12,557 nt of DNA, from NCBI GenBank assembly GCA_031263435.1, contig JAISFT010000134.1:1-12557 (forward strand), in the 5' to 3' direction. Below are positions 1 to 5,160 of the stretch, one piece after another (position 1 is the stretch's first letter; each line of letters opens with the position of its first letter). The DNA comes from Treponema sp. Lineage in GTDB: Bacteria; Spirochaetota; Spirochaetia; Treponematales; Breznakiellaceae. The translations under genes were made by a program, and so were the position numbers. The notes beneath the pieces were generated by a model that had not been told where the DNA came from, ran no database searches, and saw only the letters and a program-made list of their open reading frames with translations.

Positions 1-132
1 GGGGCGGTGGCGGGGGCGATTATCCCGGGGAATGTGCTGGATTTTGCGTTAGGGCAGGGATTTTATGTTATTCAGCAATCTGGGGACACGGTGAACATCG
101 TGGAACCCCGGGACCGGCCGAGGGCCTGGTAG
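1..132 (+). CDS. C-terminal fragment of an unidentified protein
   Basis: An open frame enters from the left edge in frame 1 and ends at a TAG at 130-132, leaving 43 residues. The visible tail contains the stretch GFYVIQQSGDTVNIVEP and ends in Pro-Arg-Ala-Trp. This beta-rich tail with a terminal 'KPR-W'-like ending reminds me of the C-termini of coiled-coil plus nuclease-fold proteins of the DUF3782 type, but the fragment is too short to be sure and I do not claim a function. The frame is open from base 1, so the start lies outside the window. A short hairpin (GGGCCT/AGGCCC, 122-139) spans the stop codon. The next convincing gene begins more than 600 nt downstream, so this gene is probably the end of its own transcription unit. 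Confidence 0.6.
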   Translation, partial: GAVAGAIIPGNVLDFALGQGFYVIQQSGDTVNIVEPRDRPRAW

Positions 133-200
133 AAGGCCCCGGGGACTTTGCTGTACTTTACCTCCCCTGGTTAGTCTGCAATGCTCAGTTTTGGTGACAG

Positions 201-345
201 GCGAAAGGACGCCCCTCCTTACAGTCTAGACTTTGCCTATCCCAACGTGTCGGCAGGGCCGGGGCACTCCCCGGAAAAACATTTGGAATTCTCTGCCGTA
301 GCGTATCGTAGAGAGTGGAGGCAGATTCTACAAGCGTCCTTTCGC
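201..345. repeat. 12-bp perfect inverted repeat with 121-bp spacer
   Basis: GCGAAAGGACGC at 201-212 is repeated as its exact reverse complement GCGTCCTTTCGC at 334-345. The spacer contains a smaller hairpin at 259-274 and a GTAGA/TCTAC pair near 309-332. This could be the closing stem of a folded RNA or the ends of a decayed element. No function can be assigned from sequence alone. Confidence 0.45.
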
Positions 346-418
346 TTTTCGCCGGGTAAACTGAAAATTGCTGAACCTCTACCCGCGGCCCTTGATTCTG
401 GTGATGGGGGGTAGGCGG

Positions 419-446
419 AACTAAAAACCCTGACGGGTTTTTAGTT
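419..446. terminator. Symmetric A/T-flanked hairpin, possible bidirectional terminator
   Basis: Twelve perfect base pairs (AACTAAAAACCC at 419-430 with GGGTTTTTAGTT at 435-446) close a TGAC tetraloop. On either strand the 3' arm carries a run of T residues, the shape of a bidirectional intrinsic terminator, although the T-run lies inside the stem rather than after it. It sits about 290 nt after the stop codon at 132, which is far for a terminator of that gene. Confidence 0.45.
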
Positions 447-449
447 TGC

Positions 450-493
450 GGAGATTTGTAGTAAACCGCTGCGGCGGTTTACTACAAATCTCC
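450..493. repeat. Perfect 20-bp stem hairpin
   Basis: The arms 450-469 (starting GGAGATTTGTAG) and 474-493 (ending CTACAAATCTCC) are exact reverse complements around a TGCG loop, giving a 20-bp stem without a mismatch. This is far longer than a typical intrinsic terminator, and no T-tract follows. It lies 3 nt after the hairpin at 419-446 and 11 nt before the repeat unit at 505-621. A related but degenerate motif (TTTGTAGAAAACTGCTG) occurs at 3372-3388 in the other repeat-bearing spacer. Confidence 0.7.
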
Positions 494-504
494 ATGAACA
501 GGGG

Positions 505-621
505 AAAAAGCAGGTTTTTTATGGAGCCGGAGGGGGGGCCAGGACAGACGCAGAAGCTCAAGGGCGCAGCCCTTGGGCCGGCTACGGGCAGATTGGCCGT
601 GGTAGCGGGCCCCCCCTTCCT
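505..621 (+). repeat. Structured intergenic repeat, copy A
   Basis: This unit of about 117 bp matches the reverse complement of 3179-3301. The final 44 bases (578-621, ending CGGGCCCCCCCTTCCT) differ at one position, and the remainder is clearly similar with small substitutions and indels. It can fold on itself: GGGGGGGCC at 532-540 pairs with GGCCCCCCC at 608-616, and inside it GCTCAAGGG pairs with CCCTTGGGC across CGCAG with one G-U pair. The 5' end is a short A/T hairpin (AAAAA-GCAGG-TTTTT). Copies A and B carry open frames in different reading frames, so the element is probably not coding. Confidence 0.75.
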
Positions 622-758
622 ATGGCTAAACTTGATAGCGCTAAACTTGAGCGCCGCATTGAAGTCAGGTGAAGTATGCGCTACGATGGGGAAGCCCGGA
701 TTTTGAAGCCGGCCGCTTGTTGAAACGGGCCGGGCAGGAAACTGTCGAAGGAGCAGCT

Positions 759-914
759 ATGAAATATGTGTGCGGGGCCTGCGGTTATATATACGATCCT
801 GCCGCCGGGGACCCCGATGGGGGCATTAAGCCGGGAACCGCGTTCGAGGATATCCCCGATGATTGGGTGTGCCCTGTCTGCGGTCTTGGGAAAAGCGCCT
901 TTAACCCGGAGTAA
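759..914 (+). CDS. Rubredoxin
   Basis: A 51-residue protein of normal rubredoxin length. Two CxxC pairs, [12 protein letters not shown] (Cys5, Cys8) and VCPVCG (Cys38, Cys41), supply the four thiolates that bind a single iron. The connecting segment has the family features [11 protein letters not shown]. Rubredoxins are soluble cytoplasmic one-electron carriers, in anaerobes often donating electrons to rubrerythrin or superoxide reductase; the partner is not in this window. I chose the ATG at 759 because an AAGGAG Shine-Dalgarno (748-753) precedes it and the Met-Lys-Tyr-Val-Cys start is standard. An in-frame start at 669 would add 30 unrelated residues. The next gene starts 3 nt after the stop, so the two are probably co-transcribed. 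Confidence 0.96.
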   Translation: MKYVCGACGYIYDPAAGDPDGGIKPGTAFEDIPDDWVCPVCGLGKSAFNPE

Positions 915-917
915 GCC

Positions 918-1244
918 ATGCTGAGCCGGGAAGATTTTATTTTTACCATCGGTTATGACGGCCCCTATGCGGTGGTGGACAAGGACGCCAAGCGGCGTTA
1001 CGGCTCCCTCTCCACCCGGGAACTGGCGGAACGGGGCCTGTACCGGGCGGCCTACGCCTCTGCGGTGTACGCCCGCGGTCCGGAAGGCGCCGGCGGGCAA
1101 AACTCCGGCGCCGGGGAATCCGATCTTGCTGCGCTGGTGGAGATCTACAACCGGGTTTCCGGTTCCCAACTGACGGCCGCTTCCCCGCTGGATCGTCTCT
1201 TTGGGGTTTTCCCCGTAGAGGTAAAGCGGGCCGTCATTCTGTAG
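918..1244 (+). CDS. Hypothetical protein (108 aa)
   Basis: I do not recognise this family. The protein is soluble, with no signal peptide or membrane segment. It starts with Met-Leu-Ser-Arg-Glu-Asp-Phe and includes IGYDGPYAVVDKDAKRRYG, then a helical Arg/Ala-rich middle, a Gly-rich linker (about residues 54-67) and a helical C-terminus ending in Arg-Ala-Val-Ile-Leu. The start follows the rubredoxin stop by 3 nt, and its GGAG Shine-Dalgarno (908-911) lies inside the end of the rubredoxin gene, which indicates translational coupling. Codon use (CGG, GGG, GCC) matches the neighbours. Its stop codon lies inside the first unit of a 17-bp tandem duplication. Coupling to rubredoxin hints at a redox or stress context, but no function is claimed. 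Confidence 0.8.
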   Translation: MLSREDFIFTIGYDGPYAVVDKDAKRRYGSLSTRELAERGLYRAAYASAVYARGPEGAGGQNSGAGESDLAALVEIYNRVSGSQLTAASPLDRLFGVFPVEVKRAVIL

Positions 1245-1262
1245 CGGCCGTCATCCTGTAGC
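1229..1262 (+). repeat. 17-bp tandem duplication across a stop codon
   Basis: GGCCGTCATTCTGTAGC at 1229-1245 is followed directly by GGCCGTCATCCTGTAGC at 1246-1262, with one mismatch in 17. The first unit encodes the last residues and the TAG stop of the 108-aa protein; the second is a non-coding copy. This looks like a fairly recent replication-slippage duplication. Confidence 0.85.
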
Positions 1263-1287
1263 CGCGGGCTGCCGGATATGACGGCCG
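1245..1287 (+). promoter_or_regulatory. Intercistronic hairpin upstream of the dihydroorotase gene
   Basis: CGGCCGTCAT (1245-1254) and ATGACGGCCG (1278-1287) are perfect 10-bp reverse complements. The loop contains a small secondary stem (AGCC/GGCT around GCG). The 5' arm falls in the second unit of the 17-bp duplication, so the duplication supplies this arm. There is no T-tract after the hairpin, so it is not a classical terminator. It could protect mRNA, attenuate transcription, or affect initiation of the gene starting at 1301 or 1316. Its role is inferred. Confidence 0.5.
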
Positions 1288-1315
1288 GGGTGCCGGGGTA
1301 GTGGGGCTTTTCAAC

Positions 1316-2704
1316 ATGAAGTACGATCTTATCCTGAAGGGGGGAACCCTGGTTGAGCCGCTGGGCGGGCAGTTGAGGGCGGACCTGGGGATTCTGGGCG
1401 GAAAGACAGCCGCCCTTGCCGCCGATCTTGATTCTTCCGCGGGGGAGGATGTTTACGATGCCCGGAACAGGTATATCCTCCCCGGCCTTATCGACGCCCA
1501 TGTTCATTTCCGGGAGCCCGGCCTTGACTACAAAGAGGACTTTGCCACCGGTTCCGCCGCGGCAGCTTGGGGCGGGATTACGACGGTGGCGGATATGCCC
1601 AACACCCTTCCCCCTACCGCATCCGCCGCCGCTTTCAGGGAAAAAGCCCGGATCGCCGGGGAAAAATCCCGCACGGATTTTGGACTCTTTGCCCTCCTGA
1701 CTCAGGACAACTTAGGAGAGATGGAAGAATGTATCCGGGAGGGGGCCCTGGGCTTTAAGGTCTTCCTGGGAACCTCGGTGGGGAACATCGCCCCCCCCGG
1801 TTTGGGGGTCCTCCATGAACAGATGGAACAGGCCGCCCGCCGGGGAAGCAGAATCGCCTTCCACGCGGAGGATAACGAACTTAACGATTATTTTACCCGG
1901 ATCTGCCGGGAGTCCGGCGTTGATGCCGCGGCCGGCGCCGGCGCTGCACATCCGGTAGATCCGGCCCTCTGGTCCGCGGCCCGGCCCGATATTTCAGAGG
2001 CGGAGGCCGTGGCCCGGGCCCTCCGTTTTTCCGAATACACCGGCGCAAAGATCCACATCTGCCATGTCAGCGCGGCGCGGAGCCTGGCGCTTATCCGGGA
2101 AGCAAAGCGGCGGGGGCTGCCGGTCAGCGCGGAAACCTGCCCCCAGTACCTGTTCCTCGATGCCGCGGATTATCCGCGGCTGGGGACCCGGATGAAGGTC
2201 AACCCCCCCATCCGGACTGCTACAGACCGGGAGGCCCTGTGGCGGGGCATCGCCGACGGGACCATCGACCTTATCGCCAGCGACCATGCCCCCCATACGG
2301 CGGAGGAAAAGGACCGGCCCCTCTGGGAGGCCCTTTCCGGCATTGCCGGGGTGGAAACCTCGGCGCCCCTCATGCTTACCGCGGTGAACCAGGGCCGCCT
2401 GAGCCTTAACGACTACGCCCGGCTTGCCTCCCTGGCCCCGGCCCGCACCTGGGGGCTTTACCCCCAAAAAGGCGGCTTTGCCATCGGCGCGGACGCGGAT
2501 TTTACCGTGGTGGACATGAACAGGGCCGGGATCATCAGGAACGAGGAACTCCACTCCAAGCACAGCGCCTCCCCCTACGATGGATTTAAAACCACCGGCG
2601 CGCCTGTGGCCGCCGTACTGCGGGGAAATTTCATCATGAAAGACGGGGCCCTCGCGGGCAAAGGCCCCCCCGGCCGCCTGGTAAGCCCCCGCAGAGCCCT
2701 GTAA
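1316..2704 (+). CDS. pyrC: Dihydroorotase-type amidohydrolase (allantoinase possible)
   Basis: This is a 462-residue metal-dependent amidohydrolase of the dihydroorotase/allantoinase group. Visible metal-site residues are the IDAHVHFREPG motif (His62, His64), a lysine in GFKVFLGTS (Lys148, expected to be carboxylated), His183 in HAED, His250 in HICHVS, and Asp323 in ASDHAPHT. The first four supply the usual binuclear metal ligands, and Asp323 is the catalytic base. Dihydroorotase interconverts carbamoyl aspartate and dihydroorotate in cytoplasmic pyrimidine synthesis. The GTSVGN motif after the lysine resembles Bacteroidetes-type dihydroorotases, but a lysine here is also normal in allantoinase (AllB), so hydantoinase or allantoinase activity is not excluded. 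I prefer the ATG at 1316 because Met-Lys-Tyr-Asp-Leu-Ile-Leu-Lys-Gly-Gly fits family N-termini; an in-frame GTG at 1301 would add five residues. The ribosome-binding site is poor for both. rimP follows after 12 nt. Confidence 0.82.
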   Translation: MKYDLILKGGTLVEPLGGQLRADLGILGGKTAALAADLDSSAGEDVYDARNRYILPGLIDAHVHFREPGLDYKEDFATGSAAAAWGGITTVADMPNTLPPTASAAAFREKARIAGEKSRTDFGLFALLTQDNLGEMEECIREGALGFKVFLGTSVGNIAPPGLGVLHEQMEQAARRGSRIAFHAEDNELNDYFTRICRESGVDAAAGAGAAHPVDPALWSAARPDISEAEAVARALRFSEYTGAKIHICHVSAARSLALIREAKRRGLPVSAETCPQYLFLDAADYPRLGTRMKVNPPIRTATDREALWRGIADGTIDLIASDHAPHTAEEKDRPLWEALSGIAGVETSAPLMLTAVNQGRLSLNDYARLASLAPARTWGLYPQKGGFAIGADADFTVVDMNRAGIIRNEELHSKHSASPYDGFKTTGAPVAAVLRGNFIMKDGALAGKGPPGRLVSPRRAL

Positions 2705-2716
2705 GCTGGAGGAACC

Positions 2717-3166
2717 ATGCGCTATACCCCCCCGCAGCCGGACAGCACAAGCGCCGCGCTTGAACCCATCGCCCGGGGCCTTAAACTGTCCCTGGTGGAG
2801 CTTACCGTTTTCCGCCGCAAAGGATCGGTACAGGTCCGGATTGCGGTGTACAACGGCGACAATACCGGCCTGGACGATTGTTCCGCGTTCCACCACGCCG
2901 CCCTTCCCCGCTTACAGCTTGCCTTCCCGGGGCAGGACCTCTACATCGAAGTCTCCAGCCCCGGCACCGGCCGGCTTATCAGGGACGGCGCCGAATTCCG
3001 CCACTACACCGGCCGTCATGTCCGCTGCTACCGCACCGATACCTCCGCGTGGTTCTCCGGCCTCCTCTGCGCCTCCGATGAAAGGGAAATCGTACTGCAA
3101 AAGGACGGGCAAAAGGTCTCCATCCCCTACGAAATCATCGCCAAGGCCCAACTCGACGAAGCATAG
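2717..3166 (+). CDS. rimP: Ribosome maturation factor RimP
   Basis: A 149-residue protein of typical RimP length (DUF150). The N-terminal domain (about 12-84) contains LEPIARGLKLSLVEL, a Leu-Asp-Asp-Cys motif near residues 52-55 where the family has its 'LDDC' signature, and LYIEVSSPGTGRLIR (75-89), the most recognisable RimP motif. The C-terminal SH3-like domain follows (about 90-145). RimP binds the 30S subunit in the cytoplasm and assists its late maturation. The start ATG at 2717 has a GGAGG Shine-Dalgarno at 2708-2712, and the gene lies 12 nt downstream of the dihydroorotase gene. In most bacteria nusA and infB follow rimP; here it is followed by a repeat-rich spacer and an ABC importer. 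Confidence 0.88.
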   Translation: MRYTPPQPDSTSAALEPIARGLKLSLVELTVFRRKGSVQVRIAVYNGDNTGLDDCSAFHHAALPRLQLAFPGQDLYIEVSSPGTGRLIRDGAEFRHYTGRHVRCYRTDTSAWFSGLLCASDEREIVLQKDGQKVSIPYEIIAKAQLDEA

Positions 3167-3178
3167 CTCCGATTCTCC

Positions 3179-3301
3179 AGGAAGGGGGGGCCCGCTACCA
3201 CGGCCAATCCGCCCGTAGCCGGGCTCAAGGGCTGCCGCCCTTGAGCTTCCGCCTGTATTCTGGCCCCCCCTGGCCTCCATAAAAACGCTTCGCGTTTTTA
3301 T
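3179..3301 (-). repeat. Structured intergenic repeat, copy B (inverted)
   Basis: This is the second copy of the repeat at 505-621, in opposite orientation. The 44 bases nearest 3179 match copy A with one difference. Its fold is better preserved than copy A: GGGGGGGCC (3184-3192) pairs with GGCCCCCCC (3262-3270), and GCTCAAGGG (3223-3231) pairs perfectly with CCCTTGAGC (3238-3246). It begins 13 nt after the rimP stop and may act in 3'-end formation of that operon. Confidence 0.78.
3279..3301. terminator. A/T-flanked hairpin, possible terminator after rimP
   Basis: ATAAAAACGC (3279-3288) and GCGTTTTTAT (3292-3301) form a perfect 10-bp stem around TTC. The 3' arm ends in a TTTTTAT run on both strands, as in a bidirectional terminator, though the T-run is within the stem. 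It forms the outer end of repeat copy B; copy A has a weaker version (505-520). It lies about 110 nt after the rimP stop and may end transcription of the rubredoxin-rimP block. Confidence 0.5.
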
Positions 3302-3339
3302 TCCGGCCACCCCCCAAAACGGTGCCAGGCACCACCGGC

Positions 3340-3478
3340 CGGGGCACAGCCCCCGGGAGAACACGCTTACGTTTGTAGAAAACTGCTGATCTTCTCCACG
3401 ATTGTTGTGGCTGGGGCTGTGCCCCGCCGCCGTACATGCCCTCGGAAAAGATCTACAGACTTTTGTACAAAAGTAAAC
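3340..3478. repeat. Nested inverted repeats in the rimP downstream spacer
   Basis: CGGGGCACAGCCCC (3340-3353) recurs as its exact reverse complement GGGGCTGTGCCCCG (3413-3426). A second, longer and imperfect pair is interleaved with it: 3365-3397 (GCTTACGTTTGTAGAAAACT and onward) against 3444-3478 (ending TTTTGTACAAAAGTAAAC). The left arm of the second pair resembles the stem of the perfect hairpin at 450-493. This may be a remnant of a mobile or regulatory element; no gene is associated. Confidence 0.5.
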
Positions 3479-3530
3479 ATTGGTGCCCTGCATAGGCCAG
3501 CGGTAGCTTTTCTAAATTGTTACGTTTCCG

Positions 3531-3536
3531 TATACT
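3531..3536 (+). promoter_or_regulatory. Candidate -10 element for the amino-acid ABC operon
   Basis: TATACT lies about 97 nt upstream of the binding-protein start codon in a locally AT-rich stretch, and is a one-base variant of the sigma-70 -10 consensus TATAAT. The position 17 nt upstream (TTTTCT, 3508-3513) is a poor -35 match, so this is only a candidate. A transcript from here would carry a leader of roughly 90 nt containing two small hairpins. Confidence 0.3.
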
Positions 3537-3632
3537 ACCGGGTTGAAGGTTTCTGCGGAGGCCGTCAAAAAAATATCGCCAGGGAATCTGGTGTTTAATT
3601 GAGGCCGGGAGACCGGCTGACAGGAGGAATGT

Positions 3633-4445
3633 ATGTGTTCTAAGAAGGTTGCTGGTGTCGTGATCGCTGCGTGCGTTCTCGTGTCGGGGGTTTTCGCCGG
3701 GGGCAGGAGGGCGGAGTCCGGCGGGCTTACGATTAAACCCGGTACGCTCATGGTGGGGATGGAGATTGGGTATCCCCCGATGGAGTACTTCGCCGAAGAC
3801 GGGGTGACGGAGGCGGGGTTCGATGTCGAGATGGGCAAGGCCCTTGCCGCAAAGCTGGGCTTACAGGTCGAGTTTGTCGATACTGCTTGGGACGGGATCT
3901 TCGCCGGTGTCCAGACGGGAAAGTATGACTGCATCATGTCTTCGGTTACGATTACGCCGGAACGCAGCGAGACCTTGAATTTTACGCGGCCCTATATCGG
4001 AAACGCGATGACGGTTGTCGTGGCAAAAGGTTCGCCCATAAGCTTTACCAGGCCGGAGGACCTGGCCGGTTACCGGGTAACCTATCAGGCGGAAACAACG
4101 GCGAATATTTACGCGACCAAGATCGCCCAGTCCGGTGTGCGGTTCGAGGCTTTCGAATACGACAAGGTGATGAACTGCTTCGATGAATTAAAACTGGGGC
4201 GTGTCGACCTCATCGTTGTAGACAGTCTTGTTGCGTTTGAATATTTGGACCGGGGCCCTAATGATTTCCAGCTTGCCTGGCAGGGCCCTGCCGACGAGCA
4301 GTTCGGTATCGCGCTGAAAAAAGGAAACGACGCGCTTACCGCCGAACTGAGCAGGGCGCTTGGCGAATTATTTGCCGACGGTACGATGCAGAAAATATCA
4401 AACGATGTTTTCCACATGGATCTGGTATCGTCGGTCAATAACTAG
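3633..4445 (+). CDS. Polar amino-acid ABC transporter, substrate-binding protein
   Basis: A 270-residue periplasmic binding protein of the SBP_bac_3 family, which captures polar amino acids and delivers them to the permease. After the signal peptide (about 1-22) the family motifs appear in order: GYPPMEY (46-52), GFDVEMGKALA (62-72), and ITPERSETLNFTRPY (107-121). Arg111 is placed to bind the ligand carboxylate and Asp197, in GRVDLIVVD, the amino group, by analogy with HisJ-type proteins. The signal peptide runs into Phe-Ala-Gly-Gly-Arg-Arg-Ala with no lipobox cysteine at the expected cleavage point; cysteines occur only at residues 2 and 14 in that region. The start ATG has an AGGAGG Shine-Dalgarno at 3622-3627. 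The permease and ATPase genes follow. The exact amino acid cannot be read from the sequence. Confidence 0.92.
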   Translation: MCSKKVAGVVIAACVLVSGVFAGGRRAESGGLTIKPGTLMVGMEIGYPPMEYFAEDGVTEAGFDVEMGKALAAKLGLQVEFVDTAWDGIFAGVQTGKYDCIMSSVTITPERSETLNFTRPYIGNAMTVVVAKGSPISFTRPEDLAGYRVTYQAETTANIYATKIAQSGVRFEAFEYDKVMNCFDELKLGRVDLIVVDSLVAFEYLDRGPNDFQLAWQGPADEQFGIALKKGNDALTAELSRALGELFADGTMQKISNDVFHMDLVSSVNN

Positions 4446-4457
4446 AAATATATTTAA

Positions 4458-5117
4458 ATGGGTATCATTACCAAAATGATTGGCTGGGTCCCGCCCTTAC
4501 TCGACGGGGCCCGCATCACCATATCGTTGACCATTGTTGCGGTTTCCGCGGGACTCGTGGGGAGCCTTTTCCTCGCGCTGGGGAAAATGTCGAAGTCCAA
4601 AATCCTGAACCGGATTTGCACGGGGTACATTTTCTTCTTCCGCGGGACTCCGCTCCTTATGCAGCTCTATTTTATCTACTACGGTCTGCCGCAGATCAGC
4701 CCCTATTTGACGATAAACAACCGCTTTCTCGCGGCTTTTATCGCGTTCGGCCTTAACTCGGCGGCCTACTGCGCGGAGATCATACGGGCCGCGATTCAGT
4801 CGATTGACAAAGGGCAGGGAGAAGCGGCAAAGGCGCTCGGCATGAGTTACGCGCAGACGATGCGGCTGGTGGTCATTCCCCAGTCGATCCGCCGCCTGAT
4901 TCCGCCGGTGGGGAACGAATTTATCATGGTCCTTAAGGACGCCTCGCTGGTCTCGCTGATCGCGTTGACGGACATAACCAAGGCGACCCGCTCGATCTCG
5001 TCATCAACGGCCTCGGCGCTTGTCTACATTCCGGCCATGATTCTCTATCTGGTCATCACCGCGGTTTTCACCTATGTTTTTCACCGGCTGGAAAAGAAAT
5101 ACTCGATTTATGAATAG
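4458..5117 (+). CDS. Polar amino-acid ABC transporter, permease
   Basis: A 219-residue inner-membrane permease of the His/Glu/Gln/Arg/opine type. Membrane segments fall at about 20-42, 54-78, 90-112, 150-172 and 187-208. The family motif FRGTPLLMQ is at 61-69, and the cytoplasmic EAA coupling loop starts at Glu122 (GEAAKALGMSYAQTMRLVV) and continues into IPQSIRRLIPP; this is the contact with the ATPase. The N-terminal segment GARITISLTI is also typical. It starts 12 nt after the binding-protein stop, but the spacer (AAATATATTTAA) lacks a Shine-Dalgarno, so translation may depend on coupling. A single permease gene is present, so the transporter probably uses a homodimer. Confidence 0.92.
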   Translation: MGIITKMIGWVPPLLDGARITISLTIVAVSAGLVGSLFLALGKMSKSKILNRICTGYIFFFRGTPLLMQLYFIYYGLPQISPYLTINNRFLAAFIAFGLNSAAYCAEIIRAAIQSIDKGQGEAAKALGMSYAQTMRLVVIPQSIRRLIPPVGNEFIMVLKDASLVSLIALTDITKATRSISSSTASALVYIPAMILYLVITAVFTYVFHRLEKKYSIYE

Positions 5118-5144
5118 GCGGTACAGGCTGATCCTGCCCCGCCT
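5116..5144 (+). promoter_or_regulatory. Intercistronic hairpin before the ATPase gene
   Basis: AGGCGG (5116-5121) pairs with CCGCCT (5139-5144), and after a 2x2 internal loop CAGG (5124-5127) pairs with CCTG (5133-5136) around CTGAT. The structure begins within the permease stop codon and ends just before the GAGGA Shine-Dalgarno (5148-5152) of the ATPase. It lacks a T-tract, so it more likely affects mRNA stability or relative translation than termination. Confidence 0.4.
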
Positions 5145-5160
5145 TATGAGGAAGTGAATT

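Larger units (their letters stand above)
133..758. other. Long non-coding, hairpin-rich intergenic region
   Basis: There is no convincing gene in these 626 bases. Open frames at 181-414 and 446-706 exist but lack Shine-Dalgarno sequences and look low-complexity. The second runs through one arm of a perfect hairpin and through a repeat unit whose other copy is read in a different frame. The stretch instead holds several dyads: an inverted repeat at 201-212/334-345, a GC hairpin CCGGGG-CACT-CCCCGG at 259-274, two strong hairpins at 419-446 and 450-493, and a structured repeat at 505-621. An 11-bp direct repeat GCTAAACTTGA occurs at 625-635 and 640-650. No clear sigma-70 promoter for the downstream rubredoxin gene could be picked out. 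Confidence 0.7.
3167..3632. other. Non-coding, repeat- and hairpin-rich intergenic region
   Basis: This 466-nt stretch between rimP and the amino-acid binding-protein gene contains no convincing gene; short frames across it lack ribosome-binding sites and cross hairpins. In order it holds repeat copy B (3179-3301) with its A/T hairpin (3279-3301), a near-palindrome GGTGCC-A-GGCACC (3321-3333), nested inverted repeats (3340-3478), a candidate -10 element (3531-3536), a 6-bp hairpin around 3575-3591, and a small hairpin with a GAGA tetraloop (3604-3617) just ahead of the next gene's Shine-Dalgarno. Confidence 0.7.

Noticed and set aside
181..414. Open frame of 77 codons on the + strand
   Set aside because: It has no Shine-Dalgarno, covers a region of inverted repeats and has no recognisable domain; it is likely non-coding.
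622..672. Short frame encoding a 16-residue peptide with an internal repeat (Ala-Lys-Leu-Asp/Glu)
   Set aside because: The peptide looks gene-like and might be a decayed remnant, but it lacks a ribosome-binding site and is too short to support.
446..706. Open frame of 86 codons on the + strand
   Set aside because: It begins just before the perfect hairpin and runs through repeat copy A. The other copy is open in a different frame, so the frame is not under coding constraint.
2912..3493. Minus-strand open frame of 193 codons crossing the rimP 3' half and repeat copy B
   Set aside because: It is antisense to rimP and runs through hairpins; it results from high GC with few stop codons.
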